From: Gnetum montanum
Lineage: Eukaryota > Streptophyta > Gnetopsida > Gnetales > Gnetaceae
NCBI GenBank assembly: GCA_015680685.1
Contig: MNCI01022150.1
Location: 183,044 to 224,581 of the forward strand
Direction: 5' to 3'
DNA length: 41,538 nucleotides
Positions within the stretch are counted from its first letter, which is position 1, and the number at the start of each line of letters is the position of its first letter. The position numbers and the translations under genes were made by a program. Shown piece after piece: positions 11,301-21,400 of the stretch. The notes below the pieces were generated by a model. That model saw only the letters and a program-made list of their open reading frames with translations. It did no database searches and was not told the DNA's origin.

Positions 11301-14300
11301 GATTCAGGGGAAATGAAGGATAACAGTCGAAGTCCATTGCCAGCGGCAACACCACAAAACATTATTAAAGAGTCACCTTCACCTCTACAATCACCTTCAG
11401 GCTTTGTCCCTATGCCGCCTGCTGTATCAAAACAGGATAGTGGAAATACCAAGGCAATATTGAAAGCCGTTATTCTTACTGCAGTTTCAACTTCCCTTGT
11501 GGCATTCATGGTTTTTTGTTGCTACCAAAAATGCATCTTGAATGGGTCCGTATGGAAAACACACAAGGATGAGAGGCCTCTTTTAAGTTCAAGTACTCAT
11601 GATACATCTTTAAATCGCTATTATGGAGAACCAATATCTTTTAACTGGGGAAAAACTTTAACATTTAATCAAGCTTCGGCAACATCAACTTCTCCAGACA
11701 GAGTTGGCACAGAATGTTCAATGTCATCTTCCAGAAAAACCAGAGTACTTCGTGTTATGTCACTTCCTACAGATCTTAGAAAGGGTGGGGATGCTTCAAA
11801 TTTTCACTTTTCAACTCAGTTATCACCAAAGCCACATTATCAGGTTGAGTTGGCTAACATTAGTAGTCTTAACTCTGCTAAGTCTTCAGCAGATGATACG
11901 GGAACTCCAACTTTATTTAGTTCTGCCTCAAAAGCAGAATCATCATCATCATCATCAAGTAACTCTTTTTCAGCTATTGGTTCTCAACAATCAACGAACA
12001 AGCCTCCTCCTCCTCCGCCGCCAGTACCAGCAGCAGCAGCACCGACTTCAAACTCTTTGACTGCTGGAAAGTTAAATAGTAATGCCTCTTCACCACCACC
12101 ACCACCACCACCACCACCACCACCACCACCTAATATCTCTCGGATACCTCCACCATTGCCACCTCGTTTTAAAGCAGGGCCAACAAAAGCTGCCAATAAC
12201 TCTACCGGTAATAAGATGGGAGAAACTGAGGCCCAGCAACCCAAGCTAAAGCCTTTCCATTGGGACAAAGTCTCTGCAAATGCTGATCATTCAATGGTTT
12301 GGGATCAGCTAAGAGCAGGATCATTCCAGTAAGAATAGTTAACCAGACTTTCGTTTTGAAGCTCATATTTAGAACTGCTTAAAAAGAAATAAAAATAAAA
12401 AACAAACTGTTTTATGCATATAATGAATTTTACGTCTGCAGATTCAATGAAGAGATGATTACAACTCTTTTTGGTTATAATAATGCTACAACTGAAGGAG
12501 TTGGTGGACAAAAGCAAACATTTATCCATCCAACTGAGACGCTACACTTTCTGGAACAAAAAAAGTCTCAGAACTTGGCTATTGTGTTGCGAGCATTAAA
12601 TGTCACTAAAGAGGAAATCCGTGATGCATTGCTACAAGGTGAGATTATTGTGCAACATTTTTTTCAACTTATTTTGTTGAAATAATTAAGAAACGCTGGC
12701 TTATACAACATATGAATATTTGAAGCGCTGGACATTTATCTAGTGGAACCTTGCAACTATACTTTGGACTTAGCTGTCAATGAGTCATTGCTCAGTTGGT
12801 TAGAACATGCAGCTTGTGGTTTGCAAGTTGCAGGTTCAATTCCAACGGGTATGCTCATCTGACACATTCTTATATATAATGAAAGTAACATAAAAGTTTT
12901 TGTTGGCTATCTGTCCAGGGGTACATATAATCATCTAGTTTAGTTCGTGTTGATGGAGTATATTAAGAAGAGTAAATAGTAGGAAAACATGAAACATAAC
13001 TGAAAAAACATTGAGCACAGTTTTTCAAGTGAGCGATAAGTTTTGATGATCACTAGCAGTGCTGTCTTCAAAATTGGCTAAAATTTCAAACATGCTCATG
13101 TAGTTAGCACAGTAGCACCATAATTATTAATGTACTATTATAAGGGCGATTCAGGTGTCTTGACTGCTTCATATATTCCTTGGATGAGTATTTTTATGGC
13201 TTGATGTCTAGCCAAAATATGAAGTGAGAATTATCGTATTAGAGAGTTCTTTTCGCTGATGCAGAAATTTCTCTGTTTAATGTTAACTATATTTAATAAT
13301 TAAAACAGCTATAATATAAACATGTGATTACTTTTGTGATTCATACTTTAAATATTTTTTAGAATGTTGTGTAGCTTGTGTAGTAGGACATATGTCTTGT
13401 GCTTGGTAAGCTTCAGTTTTATGTTGAAATATGAGAATTTTTGACAAAGAAACTACTAGAACTGAATTCTTTGTAACAGATCCAAAGGTGCTTCTAATGG
13501 GTTCAATAAAAAAATTCAGTTTCAGCTTCATTTTTAATATCAAAAGAAAGGATATTATTTATGGGCCCTTTCTCTTGCATTTTGAAATTTTGCGTTCTCA
13601 TTATGGTGGTTTCCTCTGAACAGGTGAGGGTTTAAGTACTCAAGTTATTGAGGCACTAGTGAAGATGGCACCAACCAAACAAGAAGAAAAAAAATTGAAG
13701 GATTATCAAGGAGATGTTTCTAGGCTTGCTACAGCGGAGCGCTTTTTAAAATCATTTATAGATGTTCCTTTTGTCTTTGAAAGGCTTGAAGCGATTCTTT
13801 TCAAGGAAAATTTCAGAGAGGAAGCAATAAATATTTCTGAATCATTCAAGATATTGGAGGTAATGAGGATGTACTTGTGTATAGTTTCTGGTGTTGTTCT
13901 CAGTCGGCAGTTTTTTAAATATATTTATGACACAACTTATTAGAAATTTACTTTCACAGGCAGCATGCATTGAGCTAAGAAGCAGCCGATTGTTCTTAAA
14001 GTTATTAGAAGCGGTGTTAAAAACAGGAAACAGAATGAATGTTGGTACTTTTAGAGGAGGGGCACAAGCATTTAAGCTTGATACCCTTTTAAAATTATCA
14101 GATGTCAAAGGCACAGATAGAAAGACAACTTTGTTGCACTTTGTTGTTCAAGAAATAATTAGAGCTGAAGGCATCCGTGCTGCACGTTCTGGTCAACAAT
14201 CTGGTTCTGATTCTTGTTCCAGTTTCAATAATAGCCCAGAAAATGGTGCCGATGGTGAACGTACAAGCTGTAATGAGGGCCATTATCGAACTTTAGGATT

Positions 14301-14820
14301 GGAAGTTCTTGCAAATTTGAGCACTGATTTACACAATGTTAGAACGGCAGCAGGAATAGATTCCAACACTTTGACTAATTCTGTGTTAAAGCTTTCTCAA
14401 GGACTTTTCAGATTAAATACAGTTGTCCAGCGTGTTGCTTCAGTAGACAATGGTGATGGCACTGGAATCAGGAGTGCATCAGAAGGAAAATTTTGTCAAT
14501 GCATGATGTCATTTATCAAGCAGGCTGAAGAGGAGGTCAATCAGTTGCAAGTTGAGGAAAAGAAAATTACGTCCTCTGTAAGGAAAATTACAGAATACTT
14601 TCATGGTGATGCAGCAAAGGAGGAAGCACACCCCTTCCGAATATTTGTGATAGTGAGGGATTTCACAGGAATGCTGGATAAAGTATGCACAGAAGTTGGT
14701 AGAGCACTGAAGCAGAAACTTCCTCCTCATAATGAGCCTCAAAATGCACTGGATGATAAACCAGCAAACTCACCATTCCCAATGAAGTATGGGGAATCCT
14801 ACAGTTCTGATGATGAATGA
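8218..14820 (+). CDS. Class I formin (signal peptide, TM, FH1, FH2), five exons
   Basis: The joined reading is 8218-8394, 10890-12328, 12442-12638, 13624-13859 and 13960-14820 (969 residues). Class I formins sit in the plasma membrane and nucleate and elongate actin filaments. Residues 1-30 form a signal peptide. Residues about 185-238 are rich in SPSP/SPLP, as in wall-linked extensin-like segments. Residues about 248-271 form the membrane helix. Residues about 430-488 are FH1 with polyproline tracts that recruit profilin-actin. FH2 runs from about 509 to 920, beginning LKPFHWDKV and containing [22 protein letters not shown] at about 699-710, [15 protein letters not shown] and HFVVQEIIR. Only exon 1 and its weak donor (GAG|GTGCCC) are less certain. 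Without exon 1, translation could begin at the ATG at 10905. Confidence 0.9.
8395..10889 (+). other. Formin intron 1 (about 2.5 kb)
   Basis: It starts GTGCCC and ends CCGTTTTGTAG. It is AT-rich with several poly-T runs and short chance reading frames, none with recognisable protein features. A probable truncated LINE tail sits inside. A long intron directly after a signal-peptide exon could hold regulatory sequence or an alternative start. Confidence 0.6.
9916..10200 (-). mobile_element. Possible 5'-truncated LINE 3' end in intron 1
   Basis: Read on the - strand, the sequence ends TTGTAATCTACATTTTTGTC, then a TTAACAAAATATTC segment and an A-run (T-run 9918-9925 on +). This is the layout of plant LINE 3' untranslated tails such as the one at 16954-17050. 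No coding remnant or target-site duplication was found, so the right limit is a guess. Confidence 0.35.
10890..12328 (+). CDS. Formin exon 2: extracellular part, TM, FH1 and FH2 start
   Basis: It joins exon 1 as ...[13 protein letters not shown]. It carries the Pro/Ser-rich extracellular segment, the membrane helix [20 protein letters not shown], then a cytoplasmic Ser-rich linker, FH1 and the FH2 opening LKPFHWDKV. The donor CCA|GTAAGA leaves phase 2; joining to 12442 gives SFQ|FNEEM, the usual formin sequence at this junction. Confidence 0.92.
12091..12130 (+). repeat. (CCA)n microsatellite encoding the FH1 polyproline tract
   Basis: A nearly pure CAC/CCA triplet run encodes 13 consecutive prolines in FH1. 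A shorter mixed CCT/CCG proline tract lies just upstream (about 12001-12025). Because the codons are almost all CCA, the tract is prone to slippage and may vary in length between alleles. Confidence 0.9.
12442..12638 (+). CDS. Formin exon 3: FH2 part
   Basis: Acceptor CTGCAG|ATTCAATG and donor CAAG|GTGAGA are both good. It encodes [14 protein letters not shown] to [13 protein letters not shown], matching the FH2 lasso/knob region. It joins exon 4 as [15 protein letters not shown] in phase 1. Confidence 0.92.
12639..13623 (+). other. Formin intron 3 (985 bp)
   Basis: It starts GTGAGA and ends CTCTGAACAG. It is AT-rich. Apart from the tRNA-like sequence at about 12780-12850, nothing else is recognisable. 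Confidence 0.8.
12780..12850 (+). repeat. tRNA-like sequence (SINE head or tRNA pseudogene) in intron 3
   Basis: A box TTGCTCAGTTGG (12788-12799) and B box GGTTCAATTCC (12833-12843) are 45 bp apart, matching tRNA internal promoters. The D-, anticodon- and T-stems contain mismatches and no acceptor stem closes, so this is not a working tRNA. It differs from the SINE family at 852-1802. No target-site duplication was identified. Confidence 0.55.
13624..13859 (+). CDS. Formin exon 4: FH2 core
   Basis: Acceptor AACAG|GTGAGGG and donor GAG|GTAATG. It encodes [18 protein letters not shown] and then the [26 protein letters not shown] and [14 protein letters not shown] segments, all canonical FH2. 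It ends in phase 0 before [12 protein letters not shown]. Confidence 0.93.
13960..14820 (+). CDS. Formin exon 5: FH2 C-terminal part and stop
   Basis: Acceptor TTTCACAG|GCAGCA. It encodes 286 residues with [36 protein letters not shown] and [12 protein letters not shown], then the C-terminal FH2 helices ([19 protein letters not shown]). It ends in an acidic tail SYSSDDE and TGA. GTDRKTT has Arg where most plant FH2 domains have Gly (GTDGKTT). Confidence 0.95.
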   Translation, partial: AACIELRSSRLFLKLLEAVLKTGNRMNVGTFRGGAQAFKLDTLLKLSDVKGTDRKTTLLHFVVQEIIRAEGIRAARSGQQSGSDSCSSFNNSPENGADGERTSCNEGHYRTLGLEVLANLSTDLHNVRTAAGIDSNTLTNSVLKLSQGLFRLNTVVQRVASVDNGDGTGIRSASEGKFCQCMMSFIKQAEEEVNQLQVEEKKITSSVRKITEYFHGDAAKEEAHPFRIFVIVRDFTGMLDKVCTEVGRALKQKLPPHNEPQNALDDKPANSPFPMKYGESYSSDDE

Positions 14821-15650
14821 TCAAATGTACCGTAGTTCACTACTATAATGGTAAGAGTGGAAACCAACCTTGCTAAAAGAAACTCATAATTTCTTTCATG
14901 GTAAATCTCATGTTCTTTAAATTTTTTTTTTTTTTGCTTTCGTGATGGAAACTGTTTGATTTGTTCAATTCTTTCTTTTTCTAACTTGTTAAAAATATTG
15001 ATGTTGAAGGCGTCTTTAGTTATCAACTTAAAATTTAAACTGCAACAAGCTTGCATAGTGGCAGAATGTAGCAGCTATCTTAATGTGTTTAAAGAATTTG
15101 ATACCTATGGTCAAATGGAGGTATAGGACCGTCACTGCAGTATGAAAGTTGGCACGATAAGGAATGTGAAAAAGGCAAATCATACTTGGCTTACCAGATT
15201 ATACGGCATCTTATATTCAGAACCAGTCTCAAAAATATAGAAGTTGTAATTATAGATGACTGTAAAATTCTGGATACACCAATAAATCACTTGATGACTA
15301 CTCAATATCGTTAACATATAATAAACATTGCTAACGTACAGATGTGTGAACTAAAGTCAGACATTGTTTTTGGACAGTTCTGATATGTCAAATGCTCATA
15401 AATCATGAGGCTTGATAGTCCATAGTTTAGAATTGGACCTTATTCTAAAGAAAAGCCTCACATTTTAGATACATTATCCTGAATAGTGAAACATAACTTT
15501 CATGCAGTGTTAGATAGAATAGCAGAACCCAAAAGCTGAATAATAACTCATGGTTATAGTGTTAACAAAAGGAACGTAGCTTAGTTTATGGTGAAACCAT
15601 CATCTAGTACTCTTAGTTATAGCCTTCAGTATCCTAAGGAACTGGTATGG
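14821..15650 (+). other. Formin 3' flank
   Basis: AT-rich sequence with poly-T (about 14920-14936) and no coding signal. A possible poly(A) signal AATAAA is at about 15281. The end of the transcript cannot be set from sequence alone. Confidence 0.4.
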
Positions 15651-16620
15651 TTATAGGGGATTAATGAACCATCCCTGAACAATTAAGCCCCCAAAACCAT
15701 TCTTAAAGTTACAACAATCTACTTCCAATTCATGCACAATGAATTAGGAAGGAAAACACCACAAAAAACCTCTCCATTAACATATGAAATATGAAACACA
15801 TCCAAAATACAAGAATAATTAGGCTCATAAACACATATGCCAAGGATCTATGGAAGTACTAAGCCTCCCAATGCATAATAAACCTCACAACACTCAACAA
15901 TGGATGCAAGGCATGAAGCCAAACATCCCTCACAATCCTCAGCTCTCAATAGATGACGGATACACAATGCTGAGGAGGTTGACAATCCTCAATGGACTCA
16001 CTCAATTGCCTCTTGGAGCTCTTCTTAGTTCTTACGAAAACCTTAAATGATTTAAATACCCAAATTATACCTTCACCCTTTGCTTTTATAGCCATCTTCA
16101 TTAATTCTTGAATATTTCATGTTGAATCCGCTTTTAAAAAGTATGGGGCAACTAATTGTGAACAACTGTGAGTCGCACTTCCTCACAGTGCAAGGGTGAT
16201 TGTGACCTGCAGTGGGTCACACCCCACCACAGCCGTTTGAAGGTGACAAAAGCCCAAAACCAGGGCCTTTCTTAATGTGAAGGCCTACCAACTGCAGTGG
16301 CTTGCAGTGAGACATTTTAGTCCAAACTTTATAGCAACTCAATTCTCAGTGCTTGTGGCTGCGAGTGGTAGCCTCTGGTAATTTCTTGGGCTAACTGTGA
16401 CCTTCTGCAAGCCACACAAGCTCGTATGTTTTGGCTTGTAGTCTTGTTGTGTATACACCGTTGCAAGCCATGCAAGCTCACAACTATGGACTACGACCAG
16501 CTGCAAGTTACACCTACGTTGCAGCTGTCAGTCCAAATCTGAAAATACACCATTTTGATTTCCAATTCAAGGGACAGACTCCCTAAGACCTCTAAACACT
16601 AGAGATGTAGGAAATTATAT
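15650..16620 (-). mobile_element. LTR-like segment, - strand
   Basis: Read on the - strand, a U3-like part (16620 to about 16090) is packed with variants of GCAAGCCAC/CTGCAGTGG words. Then comes GGCTATAAAAGCAAAGGG (about 16092-16075), a strong TATA-box context. A transcript-leader-like stretch with no coding sense follows. This layout suggests a solo or truncated LTR. Ends and target-site duplications were not resolved. Confidence 0.4.
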
Positions 16621-16942
16621 CAGAGAAATGGGAGGTTTTCGTACACCGAGAACATGTTTATCAATTTACCATCACACTAATACAACTGTATGAGTTTCCA
16701 ATTTTTAATTTAATCATTAGATATTTGACTTTAATCTTTAATACCCATTTAATAATGTCTAAACTCTTAACCATACTTATGAAGATCAGATTGGATTGAA
16801 AATTGTTTTTTCATTCCAAAGATTCTGCATTGCGGACTGTGATTCAGAATTTTGTGGCATTGCAATATTAAAAAATATCAAAATTTTAATTATTTTCAAA
16901 AGTAAATGCAATTAAAATAGAAATTTTTAAACATATTAATAT

Positions 16943-16953
16943 GACAACATTGC
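16943..16953. repeat. Target-site duplication, left copy (LINE 2)
   Basis: GACAACATTGC is identical to 28470-28480. It abuts the T-run (A-tail of the - strand LINE) on this side and the LINE 5' end on the other, so the two mark one retrotransposition event. Confidence 0.85.
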
Positions 16954-17050
16954 GTTTTTTTGAGTGAATGTTTGGGATTATATTACTGAAAAATTAATAT
17001 ACAAGAAGAATTACAAAATTTGGGTCAATGACATTGGCCCAGATGGGAAG
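16954..17050 (-). other. LINE 2 3' untranslated tail
   Basis: On the - strand it reads TTTTGTAATTCTTCTTGTAT, then ATTAATTTTTCAGTAATATA, and ends in an A-run. This is the typical 3' end of plant L1-type elements, the region recognised by the element's own reverse transcriptase. Confidence 0.75.
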
Positions 17051-17128
17051 CTTCAAGCCTCAATCGGTTGTGAGACCTGAGCACGAGACACTAAAAGCCA
17101 GAAATGAAAACAACTAGAAACAGCCGGG

Positions 17129-17151
17129 NNNNNNNNNNNNNNNNNNNNNNN
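17129..17151. other. Assembly gap (23 N)
   Basis: Unresolved bases inside the C-terminal part of LINE 2. They hide a few codons and possibly a frameshift. Confidence 0.99.
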
Positions 17152-17299
17152 AAGGGTGCTGCTGGGGCAAATGACATCACGGCACTTCTCGATTGACCAC
17201 ATTTGTCCATATTGAAATTGGGGCCCACAGTCGCCAGGGGGGGAGAACAAAGCAGTCCCGCTACGGGTGCGTCGGCAATCGATGATAGGTGCAGTGTGG

Positions 17300-17518
17300 A
17301 CATTTGAGGGCATGGAGAATATCCAACGTGTTGCGATGGAGCTCAAAGTCCACAAAACTGGCGACTTGTTGGATTGCTTGCATGGCCGATTCATGTCGGC
17401 TCCGCTCCTCAACTGACGTCCCCCCGTCCAAGTGGAAACGTGCCAAAGTTCGTCGGATGTGGCGTCGGAGTTCCCCCCACGTGCAATCACAGTTGATGCC
17501 CAGGACGATGTACGGACA
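17300..17518 (-). pseudogene. J-domain-like segment in the LINE 2 C-terminal region
   Basis: In one - strand frame the segment reads CPYIVLGINCDCTWGELRRH, then IRRTLARFHLDGG and AMQAIQQVASFVDFELHRNT. This follows the DnaJ J-domain order: Y-x-VLG helix I, T-x-x-E-L-R helix II, R-x-x-LA-x-x-H-x-D loop, then an A-x-x-x-I-x-x-A helix and a terminal R-x-x-x-D. The catalytic HPD is HLD here, so Hsp70 stimulation would probably be lost. A Q/E-rich stretch (QQEQEQEEVEQ) precedes it and CPHCTYH follows. Location inside the 11-bp duplication places it in the LINE or in something inserted into it. The J-domain match is by eye only. Confidence 0.4.
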
Positions 17519-17622
17519 TCGTCCAGCCCTCAGCCATTGGCGCACGCTTTGCTCATGTGCCCGATCTAACTGGTGCTACCTTTGTTCCACCTCCTCCTGC
17601 TCCTGTTCCTGCTGGGCATGCT

Positions 17623-17623
17623 G

Positions 17624-17663
<40 letters not shown>
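17623..17663. repeat. (GA)n microsatellite
   Basis: About 41 bp of GA dinucleotides with one AAAG interruption, in the LINE 2 tail region. The AT-rich segment from here to the copia LTR (17664-17791) has no recognisable content. Confidence 0.95.
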
Positions 17664-17664
<1 letters not shown>

Positions 17665-17791
17665 CTTTAAAAAGAGAGAAAAGAATACGAACAGTTCCCA
17701 AGAAGTCAGTTACAAGAAACTATCCATTATCCCTACAAATAAGGAGGAGAGGAAAGGAAATAAAAAAGAACACAAGGCAAAAGTAGCTGAG

Positions 17792-18378
17792 TGTTATAAT
17801 CATATCTAAAAACTATTAGATCTGAAAACATACTACAAATGCTCTAGAGAAATTATTAGAACCCTACAGATCTGTATAAATCATTAAAGGCAAAATATTG
17901 CATTGTAGCAGGTCAAGAAACACTATAAATCACTCTCAAAACGTTCTAAACTCTAGCAAACATTTGCTGTGATAACAAAATGAAAGCAGAATGAAAACAA
18001 TAAAAATAGCACAAGAACACAGAGAGTTATGTGGTTCGGGCCCTTTTTACCTTACTTCCACAACAATGTTGATCTGCCTTCTATTCTTCTCAAATCTTCA
18101 GGACACAAGCCGTCCTTGTAACTTTTCCAAACACCCAATCTGTTATTCCAACAGATCTCAGATCAACACCAACAAGACTCACGTCTCCAAGGTAAAACCT
18201 TGATACAATGCTTTCACTTCAAAGCACACGCTAAAGGCTACCCCAAGCCTTCTATTTATGAAGAAACATGAGGACCAAACCCCAATCCTAATACATGTGG
18301 GATAAAACACATCCCCACATCAAATGCAACATAAAAGGAAATACAACAATTAATGTATTTGTCTTCATTTTTCCAACA
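17792..18378 (-). repeat. Copia 3' LTR (587 bp)
   Basis: It aligns end to end with 22458-23095. It carries an extra 16 bp near its left end (ATATCTAAAAACTATT region) and lacks the 67-bp duplication of the other LTR. A purine-rich tract on the - strand (CTTCAAGGGGGAG, 18393-18381) adjoins it and would prime plus-strand DNA synthesis. Confidence 0.95.
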
Positions 18379-18431
18379 AACTCCCCCTTGAAGACAAATC
18401 CAACCAGCCTTTAAGAGATGTGCACTTCTGA

Positions 18432-21400
18432 TTAAGCTTCAGTTATCCCAAGCTTCTTCCTACAGAAAATGTGTTTTTCAGCTATCACTGGTTTTGTTAA
18501 AGCATCAGCAACGTTGAGCTTTGTATGGACCTTTTGAACATGCACCAAGCCATCCTCTATGATTTCTCTTATGAAGTGGAATCGGACATCTATATGTTTT
18601 GTCCTGGCATGAAAGGCAGAATTCTTTGCAAGATGGATTGCACTCAAACTATCACAAAACACAGCATACCTTTGTTGTTTTAATCCAAGAGACTGCAAAA
18701 ATCTCTTCATCCATAACATCTCCTTGCATGCTTTTGTGAGGGCTACGTACTCTGATTCAGTTGTAGATAAAGTTACTAGTGGTTGTAGATGTGACAACCA
18801 ACTCACTGCTGCACCACAAAAAATAAATGTGTACCCTGTAGAAGATCATCTTGTATCATGATCAGTAGCAAAGTTTGCATCTACAAAACCTTCAATGTGC
18901 AGATTAGCATCTCCAAAACATAAGCAATGTGCTTTTGTGCCCTTTAAATATTTTAAAATCCATTTGACAGCTAACCAATGATTCCACCCATAGTTGGTCA
19001 TAAATCTACTAACTACAACGGCATAAGCAATATTGGGACGTGTACAAACCATGGCATACATCAATGACGCAACAGCAAAAGTATATTGGATATTTTTAAC
19101 CTTTTCAAAATCCTCTTTTGACTTTGGATAGTCCTTTTTTGATAAATTAAATTGTGCTGAAAAAGGTGTACTTACAGGTTTTGCATCCTCCATGTTGAAA
19201 CGCTTTAGAACCTTTCCAATGTAATCTTCCTGACTCAAGCACAACTTCTTCCTTTTTCTGTCCCTATAAATATTCATACCAAGAATTTTCTTTGCCTGTC
19301 CCAAATCCTTCATAGCAAATTCTTTGCCCATTTCCAATTTTAAACGTTTTATCTCTGCTATATCATTTCCAGCAATTAGCATGTCATCAACATACAACAA
19401 CAACACTGTAAATTTACTTGAAACATCTCTAGAAAAATACACACAGTGGTCTAGGTTGTTTTTCTGATAAGATGGCTTCTTCATGAAAGTATCAAACCTT
19501 TTATGCCACTGCCTAGGGGCTTGTTTCAAACCATATAAACTCTTTTTCAGTTTACAAACCAGACCTGAACCTTGCTATTCTTCATACCCTTCTGGCTGTT
19601 TCATGTAAATTTCCTCCTTCAAATCTCCATGGAGGAATGCTATTTTTATAGCAAGTTGTTCCAACTCTAAGTCCATGCAGGCCACCAATGATAGTTCTAA
19701 ACGTATAGAAGAGTGTTTTACTACTGGAGAAAAAATTTCTTGAAAGTCAATACCTGGTTTCTGTGCATAGCCTTTCACGACCAACCTAGCCTTGAAACGT
19801 TTTTCCCTATTTGCTTTTGATTTAATTTTGTATAGCCACTTGCACTCCAAGGGTTTTCTCCCTTTTGGCAACTAAACTAGCTCCCAGGTTTTGTTCTGTT
19901 GGAGTGATTCTCATTCATCATTCATAGCTATCTTCCACTTTGTGGCATCAACACATGTAATGGCTTCCTTCACTATTTTTGGTTCACCACTATCGCTGTA
20001 AGGTACATAATTCAATGAGGGAGAGTACCTGTCAGGAGGTATGGTAGTTTTGGTTGACCTTCTAACCCAATGAGACACATCTGTAGCTTGTTGTTCGTCA
20101 TCTTCTACCTCATTTTCTTGCTGTCCTGCATTTTCTCCTTGCTATCCTAAGTTCTCATCTTGCTACCATGTACTTTCAGCATGTTGTCCAAAGTTTCCAA
20201 ATCTGGAAAATCCATGAATTTCATCATTTTCAATTTCTTTAGTCACGCTAAAAGGAGTCCTTATGTTTTCAAAGCCATTTCTGTCCTTGTCTTTCTTTTG
20301 CAGCTCACTAAACATCACATTTTCTCTGAATTTAATGTCCCTTAATCTCACTACACGTTTCAATTCAGGATCCCAAAGTCTGAATCCTAACTCATCTTCT
20401 CCATATCCAACAAATATGCAACTTTTAGCCTTGTCCTCCAACTTAGTTCTGTTTTCCTTTGGAATATGCGTAAATGCCTCACATCCAAAAACTCTTAAAT
20501 GACTATATGAAACGGTTTTACCTTTCCAAACAACTTTTGGAATAGCATTATCAATTAAAGAATGTGGAGACCTGTTCACCAAATATGCAGCAATCATAAC
20601 TGCCTCTCCCCAAAATGTCTTAGGTAGGCCTGCACTTGAAACCATTGTTCTAGCACGATCCACCAATGTTCTGTTGCATCTTTCAGCAACGCCATTTTCC
20701 TGTGGTGTACTAGGAAGGGTACAAATGTGCCTAATTCCTTTGATGTTGCAAAAATCAGCAAATACTTTAGAAGTGTACTCCCATTATCAATTTGCAAACA
20801 TTTTATTTTCAAACCTGTTTTATTTTCTACTCTTGCAACAAATGTTTTGAAAACTGAAAACACTTCATCTTTTGATTTCAGCATATAAACCCAAACCTTC
20901 CTTGTACGATCATCTATGAAAGTCACAAAATAAATAGATCCACCAAGAGAAATGGGAGTCATAGGACCACAAACATCAGAATAAACCAATTCTAACTTAT
21001 TTTTCTTTCTGCTGTCCAAATCCCTACGAAATTTTACTCTCCTAGATTTTCCAACTAAATAATCTTTGCAATCAGTTTGAGCATAAGAAAATACAGGAAT
21101 GAGAGTCTGATTTTGAAGTACCTTTAAGCTTGCCCAGCCAATGTGTCCAAGACGTCTATGCCACACTTCAGAATTTTTTGTATCAAAAGTTGTTGCAATA
21201 GAGTTGCATGAATCTGCCATCAATGTATATAAGCTGCCCTCCTTCTTTCCTTTCAGAATGGTCATGATTCCCTTGGAAATCCTCCAATGTCCACCTCCAC
21301 TACTAAAATTCATACCTGAATCATCCAGCTGTGGAACTGAAATCAACTTCTTTGTAACTTCAGGAACATGTCTAACATTGTCTATTGTCACCTTTGGCAT

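Noticed and set aside
11984-12268. Gly-rich frame on the - strand
   Set aside because: Shadow of the FH1 polyproline-coding repeats.
12780-12850. Functional tRNA gene
   Set aside because: The boxes are good, but acceptor, anticodon and T stems contain mismatches and do not close.
15850-16050. Open frame of 66 codons (MEVLSLPMHNKPH...)
   Set aside because: It is antisense to what looks like the R/U5 part of a - strand LTR and has no protein features.
17289-17786. Frame with an Arg/Glu repeat (REREREK)
   Set aside because: Produced by the GA microsatellite on the strand opposite to the LINE reading.
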